This document shows positions 1 through 8,463 of a stretch of DNA of 64,000 nucleotides, in pieces (position 1 is the stretch's first letter; every line of letters starts with the position of its first letter). The notes under the pieces were generated by a model that searched no databases, was not told the DNA's origin, and was given only the letters and a program-made list of their open reading frames with translations. The translations under genes were made by a program, and so were the position numbers. The stretch lies in contig CAWHMT010000002.1 of NCBI GenBank assembly GCA_963830455.1, forward strand, positions 620,001 to 684,000, given 5' to 3'. The DNA is from 20CM-2-65-7 sp963830455 (lineage in GTDB: Bacteria; Gemmatimonadota; Gemmatimonadetes; Gemmatimonadales; GWC2-71-9).

Positions 1-338
1 ACGGCGAGTTTGGCATCGAATGCGGCGGCGGTCGTCGTCGGAGGGTGCGCGTTGAGGGGCATCTCGAGCACGGTCGTCACGCCGCCACGCGCAGCGCCAC
101 GCGTCCCTGATTCCCACCCCTCCCAATCTGCTCGGCCCGGCTCGTTGAAGTGCACGTGCGGATCGACGATGCCCGGAAGCACAAGAAGACCCCGTGCGTC
201 GATCGTTTCGCCGTCGCCCTTCACTTCACTACCGATGGCGCTGATGGTGCCATTGGTCACTGCGATGTCCGCGGGCCGCTGGCCGGGGGGAAGGACGACC
301 ATGCCGCCGCGAAGCACGAGATCGGGAAAGGAGCTCAC
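1..338 (-). CDS. allB: allantoinase, N-terminal part (cut by window edge)
   Basis: Reading the minus strand from a GTG at 338 gives the N-terminus of a cyclic amidohydrolase. The zinc-binding signature DPHVHFNEPGR is visible, followed by a GVTT-EMPLN segment typical of allantoinase, which opens allantoin to allantoate. About 112 residues are present; the rest lies beyond base 1. The GTG overlaps the TGA of the upstream DUF3830 gene (GTGA), so the two are probably translationally coupled. The neighbouring uraH and uraD genes support a role in urate/allantoin breakdown. Dihydropyrimidinase or dihydroorotase is the main alternative family, but the context favours allantoinase. Confidence 0.85.
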   Translation of the reverse strand, partial: MSSFPDLVLRGGMVVLPPGQRPADIAVTNGTISAIGSEVKGDGETIDARGLLVLPGIVDPHVHFNEPGRADWEGWESGTRGAARGGVTTVLEMPLNAHPPTTTAAAFDAKLA

Positions 339-742
339 ACTTCTTCGATGGTGATGTCCTGCGCCCCTTCCCAAAGCGTGAGTCGGCCGATTTCCGGAAG
401 CTGTTCCTGCCCCTGCGTCAACGTGGCAAAGTGATTGCCCGCAAGTTGGCCCACCTTGCTCGCGAACATCGTCGAGCCATAAGGAAAGAGCAGCTCCGTT
501 TCGCTGACCCCCCCCGGGTACAACAGGAGCATGCCCGGCGACGGATGGCTGGTGTGATTCTCGAACTCGAGCCCGAGCTTCCGGTTGCCCATGGGAATCC
601 ACGTCGACTCGCCGCTCCAGCGGCAGTGGACTATCTTGGATTTGAGCGGCAGCATTTTCCGAATCACGGCCACGGTCTTGGGCGCGGCCTGCTCTTCCAG
701 TCGCGCCGTGAACGTCAGGGTTCCCACGCGGATCTTGAGCAT
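335..742 (-). CDS. DUF3830 family protein
   Basis: The 135-residue protein starts at the ATG of MLKIRVG. The frame is open upstream, but the preceding residues look like antisense of uraH. The body contains WSGESTWIPMG, a GMLLYPGG-like stretch and FPYGSTMF, which I recognise as the DUF3830 (cyclophilin-like fold) family. The function is not established. In other genomes relatives sit beside amidohydrolases and amidases of ureide catabolism, as here. The start codon overlaps the start codon of divergent uraH by two bases, which leaves no conventional promoter between them. The stop overlaps the allantoinase start. Confidence 0.75.
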   Translation of the reverse strand: MLKIRVGTLTFTARLEEQAAPKTVAVIRKMLPLKSKIVHCRWSGESTWIPMGNRKLGLEFENHTSHPSPGMLLLYPGGVSETELLFPYGSTMFASKVGQLAGNHFATLTQGQEQLPEIGRLTLWEGAQDITIEEV

Positions 743-1091
743 GCCCAACACTAACCGTCCTACGATTTCGACGCACGTCCTCGACACCACGCGCGGCGAG
801 CCCGCCGCCGGAGTATCGGTCCAGCTGTTCCAGCTCGACGCGCACGACCGCTCGCTCTTGGGAACGCGGCAAACCGACGCCGACGGACGGATTGGCGACA
901 TCGGTGAGGGGCCGCTCGAGCCCGGACGCTATGGCCTGTCATTCGAGGTCGCGGCGTACTATAAGAAGAAGGGTTCGCCGTCCTTTCTGGAGCGGGTGAC
1001 CGTCGACTTCGAGATCACGGACGCGACGCGGCGGTATCACATTCCTCTGCTGATGTCGCCGTTTTCGTGCACGAGCTACCGGGGCAGCTGA
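741..1091 (+). CDS. uraH: 5-hydroxyisourate hydrolase (transthyretin-like)
   Basis: The 116-residue protein has the N-terminal HVLDTTRGEPA motif and the C-terminal YRGS tetrapeptide that distinguish hydroxyisourate hydrolases from true transthyretin. The enzyme hydrolyses 5-hydroxyisourate to OHCU, the second step of urate degradation to S-allantoin. The start is the ATG at 741; the frame is open upstream but that extension lacks family similarity. The 3' end overlaps uraD by 25 bp, so the two consecutive enzymes are probably made from one message. Confidence 0.92.
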   Translation: MPNTNRPTISTHVLDTTRGEPAAGVSVQLFQLDAHDRSLLGTRQTDADGRIGDIGEGPLEPGRYGLSFEVAAYYKKKGSPSFLERVTVDFEITDATRRYHIPLLMSPFSCTSYRGS

Positions 1092-1522
1092 ACCTCTTCG
1101 AGCATGCGGGACCGTTGCTGGAGCGGCTTCGAGCTGAGGAGCCGTTCGCCAATGGCCCAGCGCTGCTCCAACGGGCGGGGGAGATCCTCGACGAGCTCTC
1201 CGAGGCCCAGCAAATCGCGGTGATCAATGCGCATCCGCGCATCGGCGAGCGCGCGGACAAGATCTCGGCCGCGTCGTTGAAGGAGCAGGGGTACGATCGC
1301 GACACGACGCCGCCCGAAGTCGTGCTGCGGCTGGCGCGTCTCAACGACGAGTACGAGCAGAAGTTCGGGTTTCGCTTCGTCGTGTTCGTGAATCGGCGAA
1401 CCAAGGAGGCGATCGTGCCGGTGCTGGAAGCGCGGTTGCGCGGCGCGCGCGACGAGGAACGGCGCACGGCGCTGCAGGAAATCCTGGCCATAGCCGAAGA
1501 CCGCTTGAAACGGGGGGAGTGA
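1067..1522 (+). CDS. uraD: 2-oxo-4-hydroxy-4-carboxy-5-ureidoimidazoline (OHCU) decarboxylase
   Basis: This 151-residue all-helical protein carries NAHPRIG (His56, matching the conserved catalytic His) and FGFRFVVFV, both hallmarks of OHCU decarboxylase. It converts OHCU to S-allantoin. The GTG start at 1067 lies inside uraH and the stop overlaps the next start (TGATG), so uraH, uraD and the downstream genes look like one operon. No urate oxidase is visible in the window. Confidence 0.92.
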   Translation: MHELPGQLNLFEHAGPLLERLRAEEPFANGPALLQRAGEILDELSEAQQIAVINAHPRIGERADKISAASLKEQGYDRDTTPPEVVLRLARLNDEYEQKFGFRFVVFVNRRTKEAIVPVLEARLRGARDEERRTALQEILAIAEDRLKRGE

Positions 1523-1836
1523 TGGACGGAATCTCGCGGCGGGCGTTCGCGGAGCAGCTGGCGTTGGCCATGGCCGCGCCGTACTTCATCGACGACGCTC
1601 CACGCCGGCCCCCCTCGTCGAGACCACAGCAGCAGCAAGAGCCGTCCGCGTTGGCCAAAGCGCTCGCCGAAACCGTTCGCCTGCGCTACCCCGATCGTTT
1701 CTCCGCCGACGACATCGCCACGATCGCCCGCAGCATCGACAATCGCCTGCGCCAGATCGACCGGCTCTATCAGACGCAGATCACGAATGCCGACGAGCCC
1801 GATTTCGTGTACTCCGTCTATCGCGGAGCCGACTGA
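1522..1836 (+). CDS. small hypothetical protein between uraD and amidase
   Basis: This 104-residue protein is not recognised. The N-terminus (MDGISRRAFAEQLALAMA) contains two arginines followed by a short hydrophobic stretch, like a weak Tat-type or anchor sequence. A Pro/Gln-rich linker follows at about residues 28-42. The remainder is helical and ends in DFVYSVYRGAD. It starts on TGATG with the uraD stop and its stop overlaps the amidase ATG, so it is embedded in the operon and probably assists the amidase. This role is inferred from position only. Confidence 0.6.
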   Translation: MDGISRRAFAEQLALAMAAPYFIDDAPRRPPSSRPQQQQEPSALAKALAETVRLRYPDRFSADDIATIARSIDNRLRQIDRLYQTQITNADEPDFVYSVYRGAD

Positions 1837-3263
1837 TGGCCCCCCCCGACGATCTCGCGTTCGCATCGGTCGTCGAATTAGGTCGCTTGCTGCGACAGAA
1901 GAAGACGTCCGCGACGGAGTTGGCGACGTACTTTCTCGATCGGCTCGAACGAATCGGCTCGCGCTACAACGCGGTCGTGACGGTCACGCGCGAGCGCGCG
2001 CTCGCGGAAGCGGCGCAGGCCGATCGCGAAAGCCGCCAGGGCAAGTGGAGAGGGCCCCTGCACGGCATCCCGTACGGCGTCAAAGACCTGCTGGCGACGA
2101 AAGGCTACCCGACGTCGTGGGGTGCGGCACCCTACCAGCAGCAGAAGTTCGAGGAGGACGCGACGGTCGTGCAACGGCTTGGCGCCGCGGGCGGGGTGTT
2201 GGTCGCAAAGCTCGCGATGGTCGAGCTGGCGGGCGGCATGGGCTACAACCAGCCCAACGCGTCATTCACCGGTCCCGGCAAGACCCCGTGGAATCCCGGA
2301 TACTGGAGCGGCGGTTCTTCGAGCGGGCCGGGCGCGGCCGTCGCCGCGGGGCTCGTGCCGTTTGCGATCGGCTCGGAAACGTCGGGCTCGATCCTCACCC
2401 CGTGTGCCTACTGCGGCGTCTCCGGGTTGCGGCCGACCTACGGCCTCGTGAGCCGCCACGGGGCGATGGCGCTCGCGTGGACGATGGACAAGCTCGGCCC
2501 GATGGGTCGAACCGCGGAGGACTGCGCGATGGTCCTCGCGATCATCGCCGGCCAGGATCCCAAGGACCCGTCGTCGCTGGCGCGTGGATTTCGCGTTCCC
2601 CCGCTCCCAACGGGGAGCGTGGGCCAGGCGGTGAGGATGAGGATCGGCATCCCCAAAGGCGCCGACAAGGACATTCAGCCCGAGGTCGCCGCGAATTTTC
2701 GGGCAGCGCTGAAGGTGCTGGAGGATCGCGTGGAGTTGGTCGAGGACGTCGAGCTTCCCGACCTCCCCTACGGCGCCGTGGCCGGGATGATCATCGCGGC
2801 CGAAGGAGCCAGCGCGTTCGACGATCTGCTGAAGGATGGGCGCCTGGCCCAGCTCACGGCGCCCGAAGACCGGACGGGTGGCTATCCGGCGCTCGCGGTC
2901 AGCGCCCCGGACTATTTGCGCGCGCTGCGCGTGCGCCGGCCGATGCAACGGGCCCTGGATGACTTCCTCAAGAAATTCGACGCGCTCGCCGTCCCCACGC
3001 GCACGACGGTGGCGACCCCGCTCGACAAGGCGTTCCGCGACGGCTGGCCCGGCATCACCGGCGGCGCCAACGTCATCGGTCCGACGAACGTCGTCGGCGT
3101 TCCCGGGATATCGGTACCGAATGGATTCGGCGTGCAGAACCTGCCTACTGGCCTCAGCTTCACAGCCCGCGCCTTTGACGAGGCGAAGCTGGTGACGCTG
3201 GCTCGGTTGTATCAGGATCGAACGGATTGGCACACGCGTCGTCCCCCAGTCCCGAGCCCCTAA
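1836..3263 (+). CDS. amidase signature family hydrolase
   Basis: The 475-residue protein shows the Ser-cisSer-Lys triad of the amidase signature family: Lys83 (GVKDLLA), cis-Ser161 in SGGSSSG, and nucleophile Ser185 in GSETSGS, 24 residues later as expected. It hydrolyses C-N amide bonds. The position downstream of uraH-uraD suggests a ureide-related substrate, but sequence alone does not fix substrate; GatA-like and indoleacetamide hydrolase-like enzymes share the fold. The ATG overlaps the previous stop by one base. Confidence 0.85.
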   Translation: MAPPDDLAFASVVELGRLLRQKKTSATELATYFLDRLERIGSRYNAVVTVTRERALAEAAQADRESRQGKWRGPLHGIPYGVKDLLATKGYPTSWGAAPYQQQKFEEDATVVQRLGAAGGVLVAKLAMVELAGGMGYNQPNASFTGPGKTPWNPGYWSGGSSSGPGAAVAAGLVPFAIGSETSGSILTPCAYCGVSGLRPTYGLVSRHGAMALAWTMDKLGPMGRTAEDCAMVLAIIAGQDPKDPSSLARGFRVPPLPTGSVGQAVRMRIGIPKGADKDIQPEVAANFRAALKVLEDRVELVEDVELPDLPYGAVAGMIIAAEGASAFDDLLKDGRLAQLTAPEDRTGGYPALAVSAPDYLRALRVRRPMQRALDDFLKKFDALAVPTRTTVATPLDKAFRDGWPGITGGANVIGPTNVVGVPGISVPNGFGVQNLPTGLSFTARAFDEAKLVTLARLYQDRTDWHTRRPPVPSP

Positions 3264-3288
3264 TCCCTAATCCCTAGCCCTAGGCCCC
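3257..3288. repeat. CCCTAAT-type short tandem repeat at amidase 3' end
   Basis: The amidase stop codon and the 25-base gap before the next gene consist of CCCTAAT, CCCTAAT, CCCTAG, CCCTAGG units. The pattern resembles the short tandem arrays found at other gene ends in this window. Confidence 0.6.
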
Positions 3289-3804
3289 ATGTTTGCTTTG
3301 ATCAAGCTGATCCAGTCATTAGTCGGGGCGCTGCATTCCGAAGGCACGCCCGGCCAGCTCGCCCTCGGCATCGCGCTCGGCTCGATCATGGGGCTGACGC
3401 CGCTGGTGAACATCCACAACGCGATTGTGTTTGCCGCGATCGTGCTGCTGAACGTGTCGTTCGCCGGCGGCATGCTGGGCTGGGCACTGTTCGTGCCGAT
3501 CGGGTTCCTGCTCGATCCGTTGTTCGACTGGATCGGCCATCAGCTCTTGATGGCAGAGTCGCTGCGAGGATTGTGGACGTCGCTGTACAACACGCCGATC
3601 GTGCCGCTCACCAACTTCAACAACACGATCGTGCTGGGCAGCCTGGTGTTCTCGCTGCTGCTGCTCGTGCCGCTGTTCTTCGCGACCCGGTGGGCGGTGG
3701 CGCGCTATCGCGTTACGATCGGCGAGCGCGTGCGCCAGTCGAAGTTCTATCGCGGGGTGATGGCGTCGAAGGTGTACAACGTCTACAAGATGTTCCAGCC
3801 ATGA
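3289..3804 (+). CDS. TIGR03546 family membrane protein
   Basis: This 171-residue integral membrane protein has a conserved start (IKLIQSLVGALHSEGTP), three to four hydrophobic segments (about residues 25-65, 65-85, 112-132) and a basic C-terminus. I recognise it as the TIGR03546 family, which is almost always encoded next to TIGR03545. Function is unknown. The stop overlaps the start of the downstream TIGR03545 gene (ATGA), supporting coupled synthesis and probably a complex. Confidence 0.8.
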   Translation: MFALIKLIQSLVGALHSEGTPGQLALGIALGSIMGLTPLVNIHNAIVFAAIVLLNVSFAGGMLGWALFVPIGFLLDPLFDWIGHQLLMAESLRGLWTSLYNTPIVPLTNFNNTIVLGSLVFSLLLLVPLFFATRWAVARYRVTIGERVRQSKFYRGVMASKVYNVYKMFQP

Positions 3805-5631
3805 CCGCGCCCAGCACTGCCCGCATCAAGATCTTCCGCTGGCGCGCGATCGGGCCGCTGCTCGTGCTGTTCATCATCCTCGCGATTCTGTGGTGGTTGT
3901 TCGCCGACACGATCGCGCGGCGTGAGACACAGAAGGTCGGCACGCAGCTGCTGGGCGCGAAGGTCGAGATCCAGGACCTGCATCTCGATCTCAGGAACGG
4001 CGACGTCAGGATTCGCGGGCTCACCATCGCCAGCCCGCACGAGGCCTTCAAGAATCTGCTCCAGGCCGACGAGCTCGTCGCCGATATCGACGTCATCCCG
4101 CTGACAGAAAAGAAGCTCATCATCGATCGCATCGCGGCCAACGGCCTCCGCTTCGGCACGCCGCGGGAGACCGACGGGCGCGTCGCGGCGAAATCGGACG
4201 GGAAGGGCAGTGGGGCGGGGATCGCCGAGCGCGTACTCGCCGAGACGCGCGAGTGGGCGAGCCAGTTCCAGATACCGATCTTGCAGCTGGCCACTGGAAA
4301 GATCAGCATCGACTCGCTCGATCCGCGCCGCCTCTCGACGCTTCCCGCGGCCGAAGCACTCGAGCGCACGCGCCGACTCGACCCAGAAGGCGTGGCAGAC
4401 CGCGTTCAACGAGCTGCAGCTCGGGCCGACACTCGACTCCGCCGCCGCGACGCTCGAAAAACTCAAGAAAGCGCGCGCGACGGATCTGGCGACGTTGAAC
4501 GAGGGGCGCCTCGCGATCGAGCGGCTCAAGCGCGCGAACGATCGCGTGACCGCGCTCGAACGCGGCGTGAAGACGGGGCTCGCCGGGCTCCAAGGCGGGC
4601 TCGCCGGACTCGATAGCGCCCGCAGTCGCGATTATGCGTTCGCCCGCAGCCTGCTCAAACTGCCCACGCTCGATGCGCCTGAAATCGGCACCGCGCTGTT
4701 CGCACCCGCGGCGATCAGGCCGTTCGAGAAGGTGTTGTACTGGACGCAGCTCGCGCGCCGCTACATGCCCCCGGGCCTGCTGCCGCGCGCGAGCACGGGG
4801 CCCCAGCGGGCGCGGCGCGCCGGTGAGGACATTCGCTTCCCCAAGGAACAGGCACTCCCCGGATTTCTCCTGCGCAGTGCCGAGCTGTCGTTCCTGCTCC
4901 GGCCGACGTCGGACCAGCCGCAGCGCTACGCGGGTCGGCTGAGCGGACTGACGAGCGATCCGGCACTGTACGGGCGTCCCATGGTGGCCAGCGCTTCGGG
5001 TCCGCAGCTCGCCGCCGGAGCGATGATCAATCACCTGCGCGGCGTGCCGGTCGATACCGCCGGCGCGACGGTCGGCGGAATTCCGCTGCCGTCATTTGCG
5101 GTGCCTGGCCTGCCGCTGCGCTTGGACCCCGGCGCGGGGACCACGCAGCTCGGCTTCAACCTCAACGGCGATACGATCCATGCGCGCTTCGAACTGCGCT
5201 CGAGCAATGTGAAGTGGGCTCGGGACACCGGTGCGGCGGGGCAGAACCTGACCAACACGACGATCGGCGATCTGATCTGGCGCACCGTGTCGGGGATATC
5301 GAATCTCGAGCTGGAAGCACGGCTGTCCGGCACGCTGCACAGCCCCCAGCTCGCGGTGCGCTCCAACCTCGATCAGGCGATCGCGTCTCGGCTGCGCGCC
5401 GTGGTCGGCGAGGAGGTCGCCGCCGCCGAGCGCCAGGTGCGCGAGCGCGTGGACGCGCTGGTGAAGGAAAAGGTCGACCCCGTGCGCGCTCAGGTGAACA
5501 CCCTTCAGACGCAGGCGAACGCCCAGATCGCCCAGCAGCGCGCGCGGCTCGATGAGCTGCAGAAGCAGCTCGAACAGCGGCTGCGCGAGCTGACCCGGAT
5601 CCGGATGCCGGGCACGCCTTCCAAACGCTGA
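3801..5631 (+). pseudogene. TIGR03545 family protein, frameshifted
   Basis: The start at 3801 gives an N-terminal membrane anchor (about residues 14-34) followed by an AsmA-like segment (GAKVEIQDLHLDLRNGDVRI). Family similarity in this frame runs to about base 4364 (LPAAEALE), then resumes one base later as ARADSTQKAWQ and continues to 5631, ending in a coiled coil rich in Gln, Arg and Leu. Skipping one base near 4365 restores a protein of about 609 residues. This could be a sequencing indel, a real mutation or a programmed +1 shift; I see no classic slippery site. The partner TIGR03546 gene is intact. Confidence 0.75.
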
Positions 5632-5655
5632 ACCGCCGAGCGGCGTCCTAATCAC

Positions 5656-6192
5656 GTGGCTCCCCCGGACGACCTCGTCGCCCGCGCGCAGGCCGGCGAC
5701 CAGGCGGCGTTCCGGGACCTGTATCGTCGGCACGCCGGGCGCGTCTATGCTTTGTGCCTGCGCCTTACCGGCGACGCCCGCGACGCTGAGGAGCGGACCC
5801 AGGACGTCTTCGTCCGTCTTTGGGATAAAGTTCGGTCCTTCCGCGGCGAGAGCGCGTTCAGCTCGTGGCTGCACCGGCTCGCGGTCAATGTCGTGCTGAA
5901 CGAGCGGCGGGCGACCGGCCGGCGCGAGCAGCGGGTCCGGCCCGCGGAAGATCCTGACAGTGTGGTAGGGGCGCAGCATGCTGCGCCCCTCCGCGATGTG
6001 GCGGGTCTCAGCATTGACCTCGAGCGCGCGATTGCCGAGCTGCCCGATGGGGCGCGGGAGGTGTTCGTGTTGTACGACATCGAAGGCTACCCACACGCCG
6101 AGATCGCGGAGCTCGTGGGCATTGCCGAGGGGACCTCGAAGGCGCAGTTGTTTCGCGCGCGGCGGCTGCTGCGGGAGAAGCTGGAGCGATGA
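5656..6192 (+). CDS. ECF-type RNA polymerase sigma factor
   Basis: The 178-residue protein, from a GTG start, has sigma region 2 (residues about 14-82, including DAEERTQDVFVRLWDKV) and region 4 (about 120-175, LPDGAREVFVLYDIEGYPHAEIA, with an HTH). It directs RNA polymerase to a specific regulon. The following gene is a FecR-domain membrane protein that starts inside this stop codon, a typical sigma/anti-sigma pair. The linker between regions 2 and 4 contains a 24-bp palindrome in the DNA that adds about eight residues (GAQHAAPL) in frame. Confidence 0.9.
   Translation: MAPPDDLVARAQAGDQAAFRDLYRRHAGRVYALCLRLTGDARDAEERTQDVFVRLWDKVRSFRGESAFSSWLHRLAVNVVLNERRATGRREQRVRPAEDPDSVVGAQHAAPLRDVAGLSIDLERAIAELPDGAREVFVLYDIEGYPHAEIAELVGIAEGTSKAQLFRARRLLREKLER
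5967..5990. repeat. 24-bp perfect palindrome inside sigma factor gene
   Basis: The sequence AGGGGCGCAGCA is followed immediately by its exact reverse complement TGCTGCGCCCCT, giving a 12-bp-arm perfect palindrome. It resembles the REP/MITE-like GGGGCGCAGCATGCTGCGCCCC elements dispersed in several bacterial phyla (recalled, not searched). It sits in frame in the linker of the sigma factor. Confidence 0.85.
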
Positions 6193-7175
6193 ACGAAAAG
6201 GAATTACACGACGCCGTGGGCCGGTTGCCCAAGAGCATCGAGCCGCCACGAGATTTGTGGCCGGCCATCGAGGCTCGGATCAACCGGCGCTCGTCGGCGT
6301 TGCGGCGTCGCTGGTACTGGATTCCGCTCGCGGCCGCCGCGGTGCTGGCGGGGGTGTGGCTGGTGCGCAGCCAGCCCCCCGCGTGGGATCTCACCACGCT
6401 CGCCGGGCGTCCGCTCGTGAACACCACACCGCTGGCCGCGTCGGGCCGTCTGCGCGTGGGCGACTGGCTGCAGACCGACGATTCCTCACGCGCGCTGATC
6501 GCCGTGGGCCGCATCGGTCAGGTCGAGGTGCAGCCGGAAACCCGCGTGCAGCTCGTCTCCGCAACCGAGAGCGATCATCGCCTGGCACTGGAGTGGGGCA
6601 CGATCGACGCGAAGGTGGATGCCGTGCCCCGCCTGTTCTTCGTCGAGACGCCCGCCGGGACCGCAATCGATCTGGGATGCGCATACACCTTGCACACGGA
6701 CTCGCTGGGGAACGGGCTGTTGCACGTGACCGGCGGTGAAGTCGAATTCCAAAGCGGGCAGCGCTCGGCGCGCGTTCCCCTCAGCGCACTGGCGCAGATC
6801 CGCCCGACGGTCGGCCCGGGGGTTCCGTACGTCGAAGACGCGCCGGAGCCGTTGATCCGCGCGCTGGTGGCGTTCGACTTTGCGAAAGGCGGGGCGCGCG
6901 CGACCCGCACCGCGCTCGCTGTTGCCCGCGCGCAGGATGCGCTGTCGTTGTGGCATTTGCTCCAGCGCGTCGATCCGGTGCTGCGTGGGCTCGTGTATGA
7001 CCGGCTGGCGGCGCTCGTCCCGCCACCGCCGGGGGTGACGCGCGCGGGAGCGATCGCGCTCGCGTCGCGCGATCTCGAAGGCTACTGGACGAAGATCCAT
7101 CGGATTCATTTCCGGCGCATGGTGCTGAAGGGAGTGCGCGACATCGACCCGCGTACGGGCACCACAGTTCGCTAG
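6189..7175 (+). CDS. FecR-domain protein, likely anti-sigma factor
   Basis: The 328-residue protein has a cytoplasmic N-terminus of about 40 residues, one membrane segment (about 43-60, WIPLAAAAVLAGVWLV) and a periplasmic FecR-like beta domain (about 75-215) that includes VRVGDWLQTD- and VETPAGTAIDLGCAY-type motifs. The C-terminal 100 residues are helical and unrecognised. It probably holds the adjacent sigma factor at the membrane and releases it on an outside signal. The ATG overlaps the sigma stop (ATGA). No TonB-dependent receptor is nearby, so the classical iron-uptake role is not indicated. Confidence 0.8.
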   Translation: MNEKELHDAVGRLPKSIEPPRDLWPAIEARINRRSSALRRRWYWIPLAAAAVLAGVWLVRSQPPAWDLTTLAGRPLVNTTPLAASGRLRVGDWLQTDDSSRALIAVGRIGQVEVQPETRVQLVSATESDHRLALEWGTIDAKVDAVPRLFFVETPAGTAIDLGCAYTLHTDSLGNGLLHVTGGEVEFQSGQRSARVPLSALAQIRPTVGPGVPYVEDAPEPLIRALVAFDFAKGGARATRTALAVARAQDALSLWHLLQRVDPVLRGLVYDRLAALVPPPPGVTRAGAIALASRDLEGYWTKIHRIHFRRMVLKGVRDIDPRTGTTVR

Positions 7176-7191
7176 CCTTGACGTCGTCTTG

Positions 7192-7251
7192 ACGGGCTCC
7201 AGGGATGCTAGTACGTCCAAGTCAACGTACCGCTCTCAACCTGGAGCCCGT
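7192..7251 (+). promoter_or_regulatory. 12-bp inverted repeat spanning the RBS of the downstream lipoprotein gene
   Basis: ACGGGCTCCAGG (7192-7203) and its exact complement CCTGGAGCCCGT (7240-7251) flank 36 bases. The second arm contains the CTGGAG Shine-Dalgarno sequence just before the ATG at 7253. Two TTGACG boxes (7178-7183, 7189-7194) lie upstream. RNA folding would hide the ribosome binding site. Confidence 0.5.
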
Positions 7252-7252
7252 T

Positions 7253-8353
7253 ATGACGCTGCATCGCTATGGCATCGCGGCCGCGATCCTGTTGACCGCC
7301 GCATGCAACGAGTCGCCGGTCGACATCGACCCCGGCCGGGACAACGGGATGTCGGAACACCGCGTGAGCGACCCGACGTCCAGAATCACCGTCATGTCGC
7401 AGAACCTGTACGTCGGCGCGGATGTCGATCTCGTGATCCAGGCGCTCGGCACGCCGGATCCGAACGACGACTTTCCGGCGCTGCTCTTCGCCATCGAGAC
7501 CCTGGGCAAGACCGCATTCCCCGCGCGCGTCGAGGCGATTGCCGATAAGATCGCGCGCGCGCGGCCCCATGCAGTCGGTCTCCAGGAGGTGTCGGAGATC
7601 AATATCGATCTCACCCCATTGGGCGTGCCCGTCGTCGTCAACCAGGATTTTCTGGTGTTGCTCCAGAGCGCGCTCGCACAGCGAGGCTTGCATTACCAGG
7701 TCGCCGACAGCGTCACCAACATCGACGTCAGCCTCGTCTCGGGTCTCGTGAATCTCAGGGACCATGACGTGCTCCTGATCGATGCCGATCGCGTGACACT
7801 CACCGCGTCGAACGGTCAGAACTTTGCCGTGAATCTGGGTGCCGTGGCACCGGGAATCGTATTGGTGCGGGGGTGGGTGTGGGCGCGCACGGTCATTGAC
7901 GGGCTGGATTACACCTTCGCGACGGCTCACACCGAAGCCAACCTCGCGGGCGCACCGCCCGGATTAGTGGAGTCGATTCGGGCAGCACAGGTCGGCGAGA
8001 TGGTGACGACCCTGGCATCGAGCGAGCGCGTGATTCTCATTGGCGATCTCAACGATCGACCCGGCTCGCCGATGTACGACGTCCTCACGAACGCGGGCTA
8101 CACCGACACGTGGGCGGCACTGCATCCGGGCGCTCGGGGCCTGACGTGCTGCCATCTCGCCGATTTGTCGGACGCCGTCGCGCACTTTGATCAACGTATC
8201 GACTACATCTTTTCGCGCGGCTTCGCTCGCCGCCACGGGAAGCTGTTCGGTCGGATCGAACGCTACGGCGACGTGCCGGCGGACCGGTTGGCCGGGCCGG
8301 CGTCCCGGATCTGGCCGTCGGATCATGCGGGGTTGGTTGCGGCGCTGCGCTGA
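7253..8353 (+). CDS. secreted endonuclease/exonuclease/phosphatase family lipoprotein
   Basis: The start at 7253 gives a lipoprotein signal ending in LLTAAC (lipobox Cys at about residue 17). The 366-residue product has the EEP fold: VMSQNLYVGADVDL near the N-terminus, HAVGLQEVSEI, GDLNDRPGSP and the closing WPSDHAGLVA motif with Asp/His catalytic residues. The family includes Mg-dependent nucleases and phosphodiesterases; the substrate is not determined. It is predicted to be anchored on the periplasmic or outer membrane face. Confidence 0.82.
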   Translation: MTLHRYGIAAAILLTAACNESPVDIDPGRDNGMSEHRVSDPTSRITVMSQNLYVGADVDLVIQALGTPDPNDDFPALLFAIETLGKTAFPARVEAIADKIARARPHAVGLQEVSEINIDLTPLGVPVVVNQDFLVLLQSALAQRGLHYQVADSVTNIDVSLVSGLVNLRDHDVLLIDADRVTLTASNGQNFAVNLGAVAPGIVLVRGWVWARTVIDGLDYTFATAHTEANLAGAPPGLVESIRAAQVGEMVTTLASSERVILIGDLNDRPGSPMYDVLTNAGYTDTWAALHPGARGLTCCHLADLSDAVAHFDQRIDYIFSRGFARRHGKLFGRIERYGDVPADRLAGPASRIWPSDHAGLVAALR

Positions 8354-8357
8354 AAAC

Positions 8358-8463
8358 GGGCGGTCAAGAGGCAACTGCGGCGGTCAAGCTGCACTGCGGC
8401 GGTCATGTCGCGGCCGACCGCCGCCGTTGTCTCTCGACCGCCGCCTTTGGTTCTTGACCGCCC
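8358..8463. repeat. long inverted repeat made of triplicated GGCGGTCAAG units
   Basis: The left arm carries three units beginning GGCGGTCAAG, GGCGGTCAAG and GGCGGTCATG, about 20 bp apart. The right arm carries three complementary units (GACCGCCGCC, CGACCGCCGCC, TTGACCGCCC). The outer ends GGGCGGTCAAGA and TTCTTGACCGCCC pair almost perfectly. It exactly fills the gap between two convergent genes and may be a bidirectional terminator. Confidence 0.75.
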
